Positions 12,200 to 26,062 of a stretch of 64,000 nt of DNA are shown piece after piece. The DNA is from Whitmania pigra. Lineage: Eukaryota > Annelida > Clitellata > Hirudinida > Haemopidae. Numbering within the stretch: the first letter of the stretch is position 1; every line of letters begins with the position of its first letter. The stretch lies in contig JAJTWR010000299.1 in the NCBI GenBank assembly GCA_021613335.1, positions 3,631,501 through 3,695,500 of the forward strand. Reading direction: 5' to 3'. A program made the position numbers and the translations under genes. The notes beneath the pieces are model-generated. The model worked only from the letters and a program-made list of their open reading frames with translations. It was not told where the DNA came from and ran no database searches.

Positions 12200-15100
12200 T
12201 ATGAAGTTAAAGAGGATGAAGAACAAAACAAGAAATTGCTGGAAATTATTGAATTGCTGGTTGCTTCGGGGTATTTCCGTGCACGCATCAAAGGATTGAG
12301 TTCGTTCGACAAGGTAATGTTTTTTTTATGTTTATTTTAGATAGGGATGTAATCAGCCCAGTTTATATGTTTTATAAAACTTTTAATTAAATGCTTATTT
12401 TGGTGTTGAAGGTTGTTGGGGGAATGATTTGGTGCATATCCATTTGCAATTTTGATATCGATGTGGATTTGCTTTTCCAAGAAAATGCCACAATTGGTCA
12501 AAAAATGTATGTGATTTTAAATAATTATCACTAATTATTGTCAAACAAATTAAATTGTCATTTTGAATAAAACTTTCTTATATTTTAAAAACTTTGTTAG
12601 AAACTTAATACCAACAGATCCATGACAGAAAAAATTGTGGAAGTTTTGAAAGAAATGAAGTGCCCCTATCATCTTGAGCCTCATCAGATTCAGGGACTTG
12701 ATTTTATTCATGTCTTTTCTGTCATTCAGGTGACTTATTCTGCGCTTGAGTATTGTAGTATTCCATGTCTCAGTTTTAACTGGATTTTATTTAAAATTAG
12801 ATTAAATTTTATCTAATATTTGATTTAGTAGAACGAGATTATGAGCATCTGTGTTAAAAATTACCATAAACTAACATGTTAAATAAATTGGAATTTCTTG
12901 GCCAATAGCTGTTAAGATTTTATTCCAATGGTTAAAATTTTATTCCAATGATTAAGATTTTATTCTAATGTTGTTGAAGTGGTTGGTGAAGAAGGCCATT
13001 GAAAGCAAGAAAGGCAGAGAAGATTACAATCGGTCATATGCAGTTTCAGAATTCAACAAGATTCATTCATTTTTTGTGGTGGGTCTCTGATTTTGAAAAA
13101 CATTGAAGAATAAGAATAAGATATCTAACTTTATTATATCTGGTAATCTACAAACTTCAGGTACTACAGGTACTTCATTCATAATTACTTCTTAGCAAAT
13201 TTATCAAATCTAATAGTTGTTGTAAGATGAATATTGTTTTTGTTGTCAATTTATCTTTTTAACCTTGGGATGGGTTTGTTTTATTATATTCTTATGTGTC
13301 AGACATTTCTGCATAAAGTATGCATTTCTAAAATATTGTGTGCACATATTGTTATTGCTATACATCACAAATGTCACTCTTTCCAAAATAATTTGTCAAA
13401 TGCATTCCAAGTTTCTATGATCGTGTTTATTTTATGTCCTTGTGAATTTGGTAATTTTTTAATTGTTTCACATTTTGAAAATCAATTTTCAATAAGTTAC
13501 TAAAAATCTTTTCAAAACAACCTCATGAAGGACATGACCAAACAGAAGAAATATGAGAATGCACTGTCAAGAATGGTTGGCTGCATGAATTTATTTTATA
13601 ATATTCATGAATAATATTATATCCCTTTTTCTTATGGATCTACTTTCAATCATGTCACAAGTCATGCATTAGTGGGCAACATTCATTCAAATACTGTTTT
13701 CAACACACTCGTTTACGATGTTTCTTTACTCAGAATTTTCATGTCATTTCAGTTCAATAAAAATAGTTGTCAATAAACTCAAACCACTATTAAATGTCAA
13801 GGTCAAACCAGAACCAGAGAGGAAGTACAGAAGAATTGATGGTTCAACTCTGCATGAGGAAAACCAACAAATTCGAAACACACTTTTGGAGTATGGAAGG
13901 TAGGTTACTTTTTGATATTGTTTTGAAGCTCACACTAAATATTTACTTTTTGTTTGTAAGTTTTTAAGATTAATATATTGAAAATATGAAATATTTAAAG
14001 CAATTTAAAGGAGTGCATTTTTTTTCAATTTTAGATATTTGAATAACACTTTGAATAATTATTAAACAGACTTAAAGTCTTATTTAAGATATTATTAGTT
14101 ATTTGTAAATGCTACTGTTTATATTGATTAAGTAAGAAATATGTTTGTTGATTACAGGAAGCAGTATTTCATAGAACCCTCAAGCTCTATAAGCAGTGGT
14201 CAGGAGGAATTTAAGAATTCTGAAGTGTGTTTTTGTTCATGCATCATGCAATATAAAGTATTCGCTTGCACGGCCGTGCAATTCATTGCTAGTTTCAGTT
14301 TGGAATGTTATCACTAGGTGCAGTGAAGCAAAAAGATCGACTGCCTCATCTGCTGATTCCCATTTAGCTGGGCATCGGTGGTCGAGTGGTTAAGGCTTTT
14401 GATTTGGTGCGGCACTGTTACGAGTTCAATTCCTTGCTGCTTGCAAGAGTTTCTATAACTAGGGAATATTATTAAATCTTAACCTTTGTTATCTTTCAGC
14501 AGAAAGTAGTAGAATTATTCAGTGGTTTGTCATCTGCCTGTCCAAAACAGGTTTGGGACATCTTAAAGAAGTTGTAGGATGCTATTAAATTTAGATGGTG
14601 ATATTAATATATTGCATTTTAAAGATGATTGGGGCTCACTAATTTAGGTGATAGGTTATTATTTTAAAATGTAACTTATTCAGGATGTGGTGTCTTCTGA
14701 CATTGTTGGTCTTCTTGTGAACCAAAAATCTGAGGAGATCTCCAAGATAATGTCCAACTATGATGATAAGGTTTGCTCATGTAATGAAATCAAATTGATT
14801 TCTCATTACTCATATCTTCAAATCCCTTTCCTGATTACAGGCTAAACATTTAAAAGAATTGAGTTCTAAATCTCAGATCAACTTGAAGTACTCTGCAGTT
14901 GTGTTGAACAAACAAATTGATATTCTAGAAAGCAATTTGAAATCTGTGAGATCTAACGAAATGTTAAAGTTTTTATATTTGATTTGTGGAGCTAGAGCTT
15001 CAGTTTGTAATTTTCAGTCAGAAACACAAAGAGAAATTCTGAATGCGGATCTTATAAAGGCTCAAAAAGGTTTGAAATTGGTATGTAATGCTCTTTGTAA

Positions 15101-18100
15101 TTTTCATACTTGGATTTTGTATTTAATATAAATCAGGGGCGGGCAAGTTGCGGCCCCCCAGAGTACATTGTGTGGATCATTGGCACGTAGACATTGCAAC
15201 CCTACATCGATGTTAATTTTGTTCGATTAGAATTTTCACTATATTTTTGAAATTTTATTCCAAATATTAGATTAGAATCTAGGTATATTTAATTGATTTT
15301 TGTGGCTCCAGAATCGATTAGTTAACAAAAAGTTATTCAAAACTGTATTTCCACTCAACCACAAGAGAATTTTATTCACATTTGAAAGGTTTTGTAAATT
15401 GGACTACTTGGTTGTTGAATTTGAAAAGAGTTTCCAAGACTTCAAGGACTTGGAACTACTCTTCAATATCAATATCAGTTTAGCATTTAGCGCAGAAGCT
15501 GATTCAGCCCCAGAAGATATTAAGTTGGAGCTGCTTGACCTACAATCAGAGTGTGACCTGAAGGAGTTCAAGTCAGTTCTACTGTTGGAGTTTTATGGAT
15601 CTTTGCCACCATCAGCATTTCTACAATTAAACTTTGCTTCCAAACGTTTGTCACTATTTGGGTCCACATACATCTGTGAGCAAGCTTTTTCTTGTCTGAA
15701 AATAAACAAGTCTAAGAACAGGTCGACTGACTGCATTCATGCGAATCATAAACTGGTTCCACAGTTCAAGTACATTATCCAAAATTGTGAACAGTTACAT
15801 ACTTCTCATTAATTATAATTGTACTCTATGGTCAGATTGTATGTAAATAAAGTTCCTTCTTTTTCATATTTATTATGATAGGTAATAATAGACATTTGTT
15901 GAAGTAATTATGAATAGTAAGATATTATTACCAGATTACAAACTGTTTCAGTCATATTTCAAAATGTAATGTGCATGTGTAATACAGTGTGAATGTGAAA
16001 TAAAATGACAAATACATGGTTATTATCTTCACTTCATATTTTCATATGTTGTAAATATAATTGAAGTAGTCAAAATTTAAATGCTGCCTTCTGACAACAA
16101 TAATGTGGCCCTCTGTAGAAATCGTTTGCCCATCCTTGGTAAAAATCCATAATAAAAAAATTTGTTTGGTACATATTGCCAGAATTATTGGATTCATATG
16201 ACGATTTAATAGGTTTTTTGAATTATCATAAATCATTGAATGAAATTTTCATTTAATTTTGCAAAATGTTTTATTCATTCTATGGAATTAACTTGTTTGC
16301 ACTATCTTTTGCAATTAGCATTATTCAATGTTTTATATTTGAACTTTTTGGACTATTGCATTTAAGCATCATTTTTCGTACATATTATCATATTCAGAGC
16401 TTTTGAATGTGGCATTTCTGCCAAAACTGAATGGTAAACCTCAATATAAAATCATTTGAACTGAAGGCGATGAATTAACCATTGATTGGAATCATTACTT
16501 TGAAAAACTAACTAGAAAAATTGAAACATTGTCTAAAAACAAATAGAAAATAAGCTTGTGCTTTTTATTTAGCATCCAAATTGATTTGATTCAGGACACT
16601 ATATCTGCTATATATTTATATAGCTTTTATATCATTTATATCTATACAATGGAACTCCCCGAGATGTGACTAATTATGTACTTATACCTACATTTTCTAA
16701 GTTTATTTTCAATTTGTCATCAATACAAATATATACAACAAATATGTTTTGCAGGTACTTGAAGAGGGTTCAAGTTTGACAAACGAGATTCAAGAATGTG
16801 GGAAGGAGTATGAAGATGAGAAGTAAGTGCCACAGGCTTACTTGAATAATTTGCAATAAAAAAGTCATCACATTCTTGAAAATTTGTGGTTAAGGGCTGT
16901 TGCTGAGCTTGAACGTTTGGTGACTTTGAAAGACAGTCTGAAGAAGGAGGAGTCAGAATTTAAAGCTAAGTGCTTGGTTCGTGTGATCAGTGGATTTTTT
17001 TTATTTTTGAATTCGTTTATTTCAAAACTCTGAATGAAGAACCCAAAAAACACAAAAAAAAACAAAAATTCAGGATGTATCCCAAAGGAATATAATTCCC
17101 TTCCGGGGGACAACTGGTTACAAAATGACAAATTTATAGAGGCACACATGAAAGAGTCTTTACATAATTGATAAACCGAGAGTGAGAATGCAAAATTTTA
17201 TTGCTAATGAACATGAGAAAATTGATGACAACGGTGAAAAATGGAGAAAACACATAAAACTAACATATGACAATGAAAGATATAGATCAACTGGGATAAT
17301 GTTGTGACACAAACCAAGGAAGGCTAGATAAAATGAATGATAAAGGGATGAAGAAATGTAAATCTCAACAACTGGAGAGAATATCTTTTTTAAGAAGAGA
17401 TTTAAATAGTGAGGATCTGTTTACAAAAGTAAGGGATGATGGTAGAAAACAGGTCAAGAGTGGACCTTGAGAACATATTGAGAATTTTTTGAAGGTGGTG
17501 TGGGATAATACAGATCTGAATTGAGTGATGATATAAGATCGCAAGAGAGGTTTTATGAAAAAACAACTGTGTTCCCCCAAAACGAGATTGGATTTTAGGT
17601 CATATATCAAGTTTTGCTCCAAAGGATATGGTGGATCTTATTTTCAGGGACATCTTATATTTTTATGTTCAATCTAATGACATTTTTTCACTTAGGGTTC
17701 TAAAATTAATTAAGATGTATGGTTTTGATGGGGCCTGTGCTCTGGTCATGAGATATTTTACCATTTATACAATATAACAAATTTACGCCCCATGCAATGG
17801 CATATATTTAAGTATTAAAGAAAATTTACATTAATTCTAATTACAGGTTATTACATTACAATATTTTATAATTCAATACAAGTCATAACAGACCCAGAGT
17901 ACAAGCATATATGCCAGCTGATGATCTTAACCATAGCTTATTTTTGGGGAACACGATTTCCTATTTCATGTTTTTCCTATGTTTATTTTAAGAATTTGTA
18001 CATTTTTACAAATAATTTTACCTGATGTTTCCAGCTAATCTCTAGATTTTATTGTAAATCAGGCTAAAAAGAAAAAAATGGAAAATCTCATTGAACAATT

Positions 18101-19286
18101 AGTTCTTCAGGAAAATGTTAGAGAAGAGGTTAAACCTAGGCATTTCTTTTCTTAGTTTGGTATTTGGATGTAATATAATAACATTTATTATTTTGATACT
18201 GCACATCGCACAGGTCGAAAAGAAGGAAGAAATTAGAGAAGAATTGAAGGAAAGCCTGGAAAAATTTGGAAAACTTCGACTCATACTGGTTGCTTAGCAC
18301 TTTATAATTAAGCATTTTCTCTATATTGCAATATTGCATTTGCTGAAGAATTATGATGTGCCTTTTCAAGTCTTGATAATTTGAATTGTCAGTGATTAAA
18401 ATCGACTTAAATGATTAGGCCAGGAAGAATAGAGAGATATCAGCTCTCAGATGGAAAATTGATGACATTCCATCAAGAGAAGAACTCCATCAGTATCAGT
18501 GCAGGTTCATCGAGTTACATAATCAAGGTAGGAATATCTCACTAATTGTAAAAATAATTAATGATCAAACACTTAATAAATAAACTTCAAATGAAGCATT
18601 CTATTAAAGTTTCATCAAAGCACAAAGAAACAAAGCAGTTCTTCACATTTTACAACTCATTGGACGACATCAGGCTCTACTTGGATAAAGAGGTTGCTTT
18701 TCAAAATCAGTTTCTGTAAACTTTACTCCTATCTCAAAAACTATTGTAGGTTGGCCTGCTGAATTCTGTCTTAGAAAATTTTGAGAGGTATATTTGCAAG
18801 TAGTGCACAACATGCCGAGATTTCTATTGAGTTCTTGTTTGATTTCAGAGCCATGTCATCTGAATCACAGAAGGCAGCTTTTATGAAGCAGTTTGAACAG
18901 ATAGTTGAGGGTGTGAAGCAAAACAAACTCAAAGTAGGGCCTCAAACTTTTATACCCTTGATTTGAACTTTGAATGCAACACGATGCTTGTAGGTTGAAA
19001 GAAAACAGCAGGAGGTAAAAAACAACAAAGCCCAGCTGCAGGAGAAGCTAGCAGAAATTGTTGAGAAGCAGAGAATGTACTTTAAAACTGTCAAAGATTT
19101 TCAAGAGGTTTGGAATGCCTCATTTTGATCAGTATTGAATCTTAGATCAATGATTTAGCTATTATTAGATAATTCCGATAATCAGATCAGAACAGATAAT
19201 TTTCTATTTTTATTTCAAATTAAACTATGCAGGAGTGTCGCAAGAATGAGATTATCATGAAGAAGTTACAAGAGCTTCATCAATAG
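12200..19286 (+). CDS. CCDC93: Coiled-coil domain-containing protein 93 (first exon missing)
   Basis: Subunit of the COMMD/CCDC22/CCDC93 (CCC) complex, which works with Retriever and WASH in endosomal recycling. About 20 exons are traceable: 12200-12313, 12412-12506, 12618-12729, 12980-13077, 13753-13899, 14158-14215, 14502-14570, 14685-14770, 14841-14952, 15018-15080, 16756-16822, 16895-16970, 18063-18129, 18214-18288, 18420-18529, 18608-18690, 18750-18786, 18849-18930, 18994-19107, 19233-19286. The N-terminal calponin-homology-like part is highly conserved ([51 protein letters not shown]). The C-terminal half is coiled coil with [15 protein letters not shown], [15 protein letters not shown] and [15 protein letters not shown] blocks. 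The stop TAG is at 19284. The start codon exon was not found and several middle boundaries are approximate. Confidence 0.92.
14351..14470 (+). repeat. tRNA-derived SINE-like repeat, copy 1
   Basis: Contains GGTGGTCGAGTGGTTAAGG (Pol III A-box-like, tRNA-Ser/Leu style) and about 45 nt later GAGTTCAATTCC (B-box-like), then the shared tail GAGTTTCTATAACTA. It lies in a CCDC93 intron. No acceptor stem forms, so it is not a tRNA gene. Related copies are near 27832, 42655 and 53225. Confidence 0.65.
15134..16138 (+). mobile_element. hAT element in a CCDC93 intron
   Basis: Left end CAGGGGCGGGCAAGTTGCGGCC (written here as CAGGGGCGGGCAAG then TTGCGGCC); right end, read inverted, CAAGGATGGGCAAAC followed later by GGGCCACA. 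Flanks ATATAAAT and GTAAAAAT agree at 6 of 8 positions, an eroded target duplication. The plus-strand stretch 15300-15812 (170 residues) carries the C-terminal hAT domain ([20 protein letters not shown]), of the type also found in GTF2IRD2-related transposases. The N-terminal part is absent or broken. It sits in the host gene's own orientation between exons ending at 15080 and starting at 16756. Confidence 0.8.
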
Positions 19287-19364
19287 TATAAAAATGGATG
19301 TTGCAAACAATTATGATTATGTGACGAATGAATGAGATCAAGAAGTTGAATTTAGTAGAAAATA

Positions 19365-21141
19365 TCACAATGCCATTTGATTCAATATAGAAATGCTGCT
19401 TGTTCCGTCAAGTAACACCTTCACAAGTTGTTGATATTTTACTTTCTCTGTTTCGGGATTGTGGTATTGGGCCACAAAAACTTTGGCACTTCTTATGAGT
19501 TGCTCTTTGACTGTTGCATTTTGCATAAGATAATCAGCTTTAGTTACAAACTCCTAAAAAAAAAACATTTATTAATAAAGTGATAAGTGCCTAATGGCAA
19601 GAATATCCACCTCTGGGGAGTGATAAAGGAGGCCATTCTTCCCATCTTCAATCAGGGCTTTATTGCCTTCGATGGCTCTAGCCAGTACTGGAACACCAAG
19701 AAACATTGCCTGAAAAACAGATGCATAATGTGATGAAAGTGTTCAGATTATTGCAATTATTTACCTCACTTCAAGTATCACATTGGACATTCCTTCATTT
19801 AGGGAGGAGTTTACGAGTGCAAACGAATGTTTTAATAACAAGAAAAGTTCAGGCTGTGGAAGTTGTCCTAAGTATTTCACAGAAGGGTACCTGATGACAA
19901 AACTCAATTGTAACTCTGTCATAGCACATTGCATAAAAGGTGAGAGATACTTTCTAATTTCTTTCAGGAACATATCACTATAATCTCTATCAATCTGGAA
20001 AAAAACAATAATCATGAGTGGTAATCAGTGTTTATTTACAATCTTAAACTTACTTTGGATCCAATTATCAATAGAATTCCATTATTTCCAATAGCATTCT
20101 GCCATTCTAAAGTCATCAGAGTACACAAAAAATATGCATTGTGCTTTGTTGGTAATTCAGTTGAATAAACAATCTGAAAATTTATCACATACCTTGAAAA
20201 GCCTCAACGAGAAAAAGTGGGTCCTTCTCGCTCCTCAGACCAGCAATAAGAGTGAATGTACGATGCGTGGACATGAAACTATATTTCTTCAATGCAAGGT
20301 CGTTAGCTGGCACAGTACAACTGACACCTGTTGTGGAACAGTAAAATTCTTGTTGAGAATACTCAAAAATAATAGAATGATAGAATAATAGAAATATGTT
20401 ATCTCTGACCTTGGGGTATCATGAATATTTTCTTGGTATCAATATCAGGCTAGAATTTATCACAATAAATCATTAATAGCTATTGACCATTGTGACTGGA
20501 AAATGTAAGTAAAGAGAAAAATCTTGAAGTATTTGGGGAAGTATACCAACCCATATGGCTTTGGCTAAATTTTCGAGGCTTCTGCTAAAAGCCACTAATG
20601 CTCTGAATGACGGGGCAATTTTTAGAAAATACAAATTTTGCTTTTTGTAGAATTTACTCACTTTGCTCCTTTGATCGTTTTTGTCATTAATGGCATGTTG
20701 CCATCAACTTTGCTGAATACATTTAAATCTGTTCCACCAAAAATTACAGCATATGGTACTGAGCAACCATCTGAGAACAAATGGAGTTATGTTTCAGGAA
20801 GTGTTCAAAATTATATTTCAGCTTGCAATGAACCAATTAACAACTTTGCAAAAGTCTCCCTGCTCTGAAGGCGTGCAGGCATATAACGCATGATATATGA
20901 TTTACTTTGATGAATGCATTAAGATCGTCCGCATTTTTGAAGTCATCTATCCCTTTCAGCAAGCAATTATCAAAAAAAGATCTGGAAAATAATTTTAAAT
21001 GTGGAACTTTATAAGTTAGTATATATCTTAATATATGTTACTAAAACTAATCCGGTTAAGTTTTATTAACTTTATGCGATAAGCTGTTGATTTGTTTCCA
21101 GTGCAATCACCAACAGGTCCGATAAAAAGCAATTTCTCCAT
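19365..21141 (-). CDS. GLT1D1: Glycosyltransferase 1 domain-containing protein 1
   Basis: Predicted GT-B fold, GT4-like glycosyltransferase; donor and acceptor are not known to me. Ten exons on the complement: 21071-21141, 20845-20981, 20662-20770, 20551-20602, 20410-20449, 20193-20327, 20054-20106, 19770-19994, 19611-19709, 19365-19553, total 1110 nt, one open frame, 369 residues. It starts MEKLLFIGPVGDCTGNKST and goes through CLHAFRAGRLLQ and YAVIFGGTDLN (acceptor half) to TLIAGLRSEKDPLFLVEAFQ, ILLIIGSK, LGQLPQPELFLLL and NSSLNEGMSNVILEAM, whose EGMSNVILE is the E-x7-E motif of retaining GT4 enzymes, then FLGVPVLARAIEGN. Length is close to the human protein. Stop (TCA on the plus strand) at 19365-19367, 78 nt from the CCDC93 stop on the other strand. 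Confidence 0.93.
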
Positions 21142-22321
21142 CCAAATTTGTTGTTTTCTACAAATAATATTAGCACGCCTGGTACAAGTAAATTAATCTG
21201 GCCTCTTAATGTAAACGATCTACAATGCAGAAAATATACATACCGATCCAACAAGCGAAAACGGTCGAGGCGAGCATGCCTATCGGTTTAGATAGAAACA
21301 AACAAATCTCTAAAGATTGTCAGTAACTAAAAATAAAGTTTAATATTTATAATGTCATTTCACAGCGTAAATGTTTTTCAAGTAAATTTTTATTTATTAA
21401 GTAGATTGCAATTATCACACTGAATTTCGCTGAAAACAGCTTAGCAGTGACATTAAAGTGCATAATAAATTAGTCGGTTTCAGGAATAAATTCTTGCAAT
21501 CATGCTAATTATAAGAAATGTAATACTCTATTATACTTCAGAAGCAAAATATTTATTGCGTGAAATATTGAATCCGTGGCGTCTTGGGGTCCGTCCCAAT
21601 ACTATGTTTTTCTCTTCAGAAAATGGGCTACGGGATGTTAATTGAGGGGTGGACAGGAAAGGGCAATTCGTCATCCTTCGTGGCTTTAGAAAAGATGCAA
21701 AAAAGGTCATCTCATCATGATGTGCGAGAGTTTGTTGCTGCACTACAGCATAAAACTAACACTTGTAATGTTTAAGAGGTTTATTAACAAGCACGAGTCC
21801 GGAGACAAGTGTCGAGAGCCCATCGAGACAAGAGCCGATGCGGCCAAGCGGAAACGAGGAATAAGTAAAAACCAAGCGAAGTAGGGGACGAACGAGGCGA
21901 GCTGATGAGAGTTGCTTAAACAGACTTTCGCTAGGACTTGAAACAAGAGTCTACTGCTACGCGCTGAGTCATTAGCGTTGTCCTGCATGCTTGTGTCTAA
22001 ATTTTTATATATGATTTGCCAGACTAAACCACAGTCCTAATTTGCTCTGTGAAATGAGCGATAATTTAAATTCCTTCTCTAAAAAATTACTAACCGGAAG
22101 CGAGAAATCTCTCAAGAGCAAAAGTTTTCGGATATTTGAACTGCAAATCATTGTTGCTTCGCCTTGCTCGGGTTTCAACTGCAGGATCTTTGCTTATGCC
22201 AGCATAAATAAATTTACACAGCTTGCTTCTCGTGGTAAGCAAAGCATATTATCATATAAAAATCGAGATCAGAAGCACAACAACATTTTCAATCGATAAG
22301 TATAGTTAATAATTTGAAAGT
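21142..22321. other. Divergent intergenic region between GLT1D1 and tensin
   Basis: The start codons of GLT1D1 (-) and the tensin gene (+) face away from each other across 1.18 kb. The piece 21780-21990 is noticeably richer in G+C and CpG than the surroundings and could be promoter sequence. Short open stretches here have no recognisable domains. Confidence 0.4.
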
Positions 22322-25300
22322 ATGGATACAAAAAAGTTTTTTTCGCAGTTGGACTTTGATCCTAAGGAAATTGATGATCTCCTGGACAGTATTTTGTTAG
22401 ATTATCCGTCCTTAATTTTCGATTTGCTTCGAAAATCGACTGGAAAATATAAAAAAAATTCATTAGGAGGAAAAGAAATAGTTTCACAAACTGTAGATGA
22501 AAGCGATAAGTCCGTCAAAGTGGCCACAAACTCTTTAGGAGACTGTTCATCACAGAAAATCCACGAAGCAACTCTTCATGAGAGAAATTATGCAGTTCCA
22601 ACACACGTCATTGAGGAGAATTGTTTGGAGATGCTTGAAATTCCTATCATTAATGTTACTTTAGAACCTCTTCAGTTAGAAGAACTGATCTTACAATGTT
22701 TGAATAAGCCTCATCCTTGTGGTCCAAAATCGCAAGATATTCAATCTCCATCGGACAAACAAAGCTCAGGAAGTGGAACCAAAACAAAAATGTGGGATTC
22801 CAAAACAGACTCATTGCAATGGAAAAGCATAGCATTAGAAACTGTGAAGGTAGAGGAAAATGCAGTCTCAGCGGTTAAAAATGCAGAGAGCTCGAATGTT
22901 GAAAGTACAAATTCCCTTCTTCGAGAACTGGAGGAAGAGTTGGAACGACTAACGTGTGTGGTGAATGAAACTTCACTGGCACCTACTCGAACAGGTACAA
23001 AGCAATCAGACGGTTTCCCAGCTAATTTTGAACACTGCTCGCATTCACCGAAAAGAACTGAAGAAAGGCACCACAGAGAAAGGTGTATCGAGGACCCGTT
23101 TCGGAGGCATGCAAGTAAAGAGCGTCCTCATTCCGGTAAATAACAAAGTTTTTTTGTAAAGTAATTTAGCATTCTCCTTCAATAAACGTTTTAATGGCAG
23201 CTTTTGAACGAGCATCCACGGAGGTGAAAACCATTGGACATCCACTTTCGGTTTTTATCTTTTGCCATCTTTTGAGGTTTTTTGTTTTTAAGGTTGCGTT
23301 CATTTAAATTTTACGCAAATGAATGTTATATTCGTAAACAGAGATATCCCAACAATATAGTCGAGGATGGTCAAGAACAAGAATTGGCTAGATGTTTCAA
23401 TCTGAAAGGTTCTCACATATTTAATCTATATTTTAAGCTACGCATCTATAAAAATCATTACTGTGTTTCAGGAACTTTCTCACTGGGTAGATACAATCAA
23501 AAGAAGAAAAAGGTTTTGTTTATTTCTATGTTTGCTTCTAGGAGACGGAGAGAGTCTTATCTTTCTAAATGTTTATTGTCACTTTAATTGTTGTGGTTCA
23601 CTTATTTGTGTCCAAATTTTGAGTAGATTTTATTCTAAAAAAAAAAAAATATATATTGACATGCAGTACCTACTTGTGGTTTATACTCCCTACTTTTATG
23701 AATGTATTATTATTATAAATAATAGCTAAGTCATTGAAGGCCTTTCAAACGGTTCAATGTATATCTTTTTGTTTCATTTACCAGGATAGTCTCACAGGAC
23801 AGAAGGAACTGCTACATAATACGTCCGAGCATTTGTTCCGTGAGTTCAAGAACTGGCAACCTCTGCACAAACAAATGGGCAAAGGAGTAAAAGATAAGAG
23901 GCGAAAAAAGCATTTCCAAGCTCATAATTTGAGGGAAAGTTCGGCGGATAGTGAAAGGTGAAGATATTTAATATGTAGAATTTTTTTCATTAGTTGTTTT
24001 TGTTTTTCGATTAAATGTATTGTTCCAGATCGTCCATGATGATTGAAGAATTGAACGATATGCTAGACCAACATCTCGAAAACAACATTTATTTCAGCGA
24101 AAAATATAAAAGTTAGTTCTTCATATTCCAACTTTTTTCCTTTTTTTAATTTTTATTGAAACACAAAACACAAAACCAATACACGTTGGAACCGAAAGGA
24201 AAAAAAGGAACGTCATAAGGAAAAAAGTCCCGCTAAGAGACGTCCTATTGCCATTGATGAATATAGTTTCAATGTCCCTATAATGTAAGAATTAGTAAGT
24301 AATATAGAGTAATATACACGGTTATTTAGAGTTAATAATAAAGTGTTTTAATGCCTTCTTAAAAGCGTAAAGATTAGAAAGGTTGGTGATATTACGTTCT
24401 TCAAGTTCAACATACATTTCAAAACACAAAAATGAAATAGGTATGCCTGACGTATGGAGTGACAGAAAAGTTCCATCATGGTGTAAGCTTCACATGTCTC
24501 GTCACGAAGGTAATTAAAATAAAAACATTGATACAATAAATTCAAATCTAAACATTATTTCAGCCGTCAATTATTTGAAAGACAAACCAATGAGATCATT
24601 TGTCGTTAGAAGCAGCAATTCCTATAAAGGGGCTTACGGGCTAGTCTTGAAAGTGAGCGAAGGACACAGGGACCATCGCAAAGGTTATTTTTAAAATCAA
24701 AAATCCAAAAAATGATTTGCCAAAAAACTGTGATATCTAGTATAAAATCACAAAATTTCTATTAAATGTTTGGTAACCAAAGAGACCGACCAAACTGTGG
24801 TTATTTATTATAGATTTTGAAAATTTTTCGGTTTTTCAGAGACGTCACTAAATATGTTTTTATGATTACTATTATTAATGGGGCATCTTAAATAATAATC
24901 ATTTGTTGGTATTTTATTATCATCTAAAAATTCTTACACAACTGTTTAATTAGTTGAAATATTGGTACTCCCTACATATATTGGGCGGAGTATATATCAC
25001 TGTATTTATCACTTCAAGCATCGGCCGCTCAGCCAACAGAAGATTTTTTTGCCAATATATATTTATTATATTATATTATATATTTAATTGTTATATATAT
25101 TAGAAACTGCTTTATTAAATATTTTAATTAATATAATTTTATTTTTCTGAATTTTTTGCCTTACGTAAAGTCGGACACTTTGCATAATTCATCATTGAAT
25201 TTGAACTCTATTTGACCATGATGATGAAACAAAAAACAAATTTAATTAAAATTTACAGTTACGTGCTTATTTATTAAATATCTTTAGCCCACAGAAAAAA

Positions 25301-25878
25301 ATGCGTCTATCGGTGCGTGTTTTATAAGTGATTTTTTTTGCACAAATTGGTAAAATTGCTTGTTATATTCGTCCGAGTGTTAATTTTGTGAAAATAAGAG
25401 ATATATATGTATAAATTTATAAAATAAATAGTAATTATTTGATAATTATGTTATTATTAGTTAATAGACAAGTCTACACACACATATATACGTATATTAT
25501 ATATAATGATTATCAAATAATTACTATTTATTTTATAAATTTACAAATGATATAACGCAAAGGCGAATATGTGGAGGGACAAGTGAAGAATTATTTGATT
25601 GAATCTTTACCTGCTGGTGTCAGAGTAAAGGGAAGTCCAAGTGAACCAATTTTTCGTAGGTTTCATACGATTTGGTGAATATTTACATCTTTAAAAGAAT
25701 GCATAAAATTATTTTTTTAAATAGCTGACCTGACATCACTTATAAGAGAACATTGCAGAAACCAAATTTCACTTCCTTGCAAACTACTTCTGAAGGATCC
25801 TGTTGAAATAAGTTAATACCTTAAATAATTGTTATATTATTATATTGTTATACATAATAATATATTATCATTATTATC

Positions 25879-25970
<92 letters not shown>

Positions 25971-25992
25971 GATTATTATTATTATTATTATG

Positions 25993-26062
<70 letters not shown>

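Noticed and set aside
14371..14445. Functional tRNA gene (Ser/Leu-like)
   Set aside because: A- and B-box-like words are present, but no acceptor stem or full cloverleaf forms, and related degenerate copies occur elsewhere, so a SINE-like repeat is the better reading.
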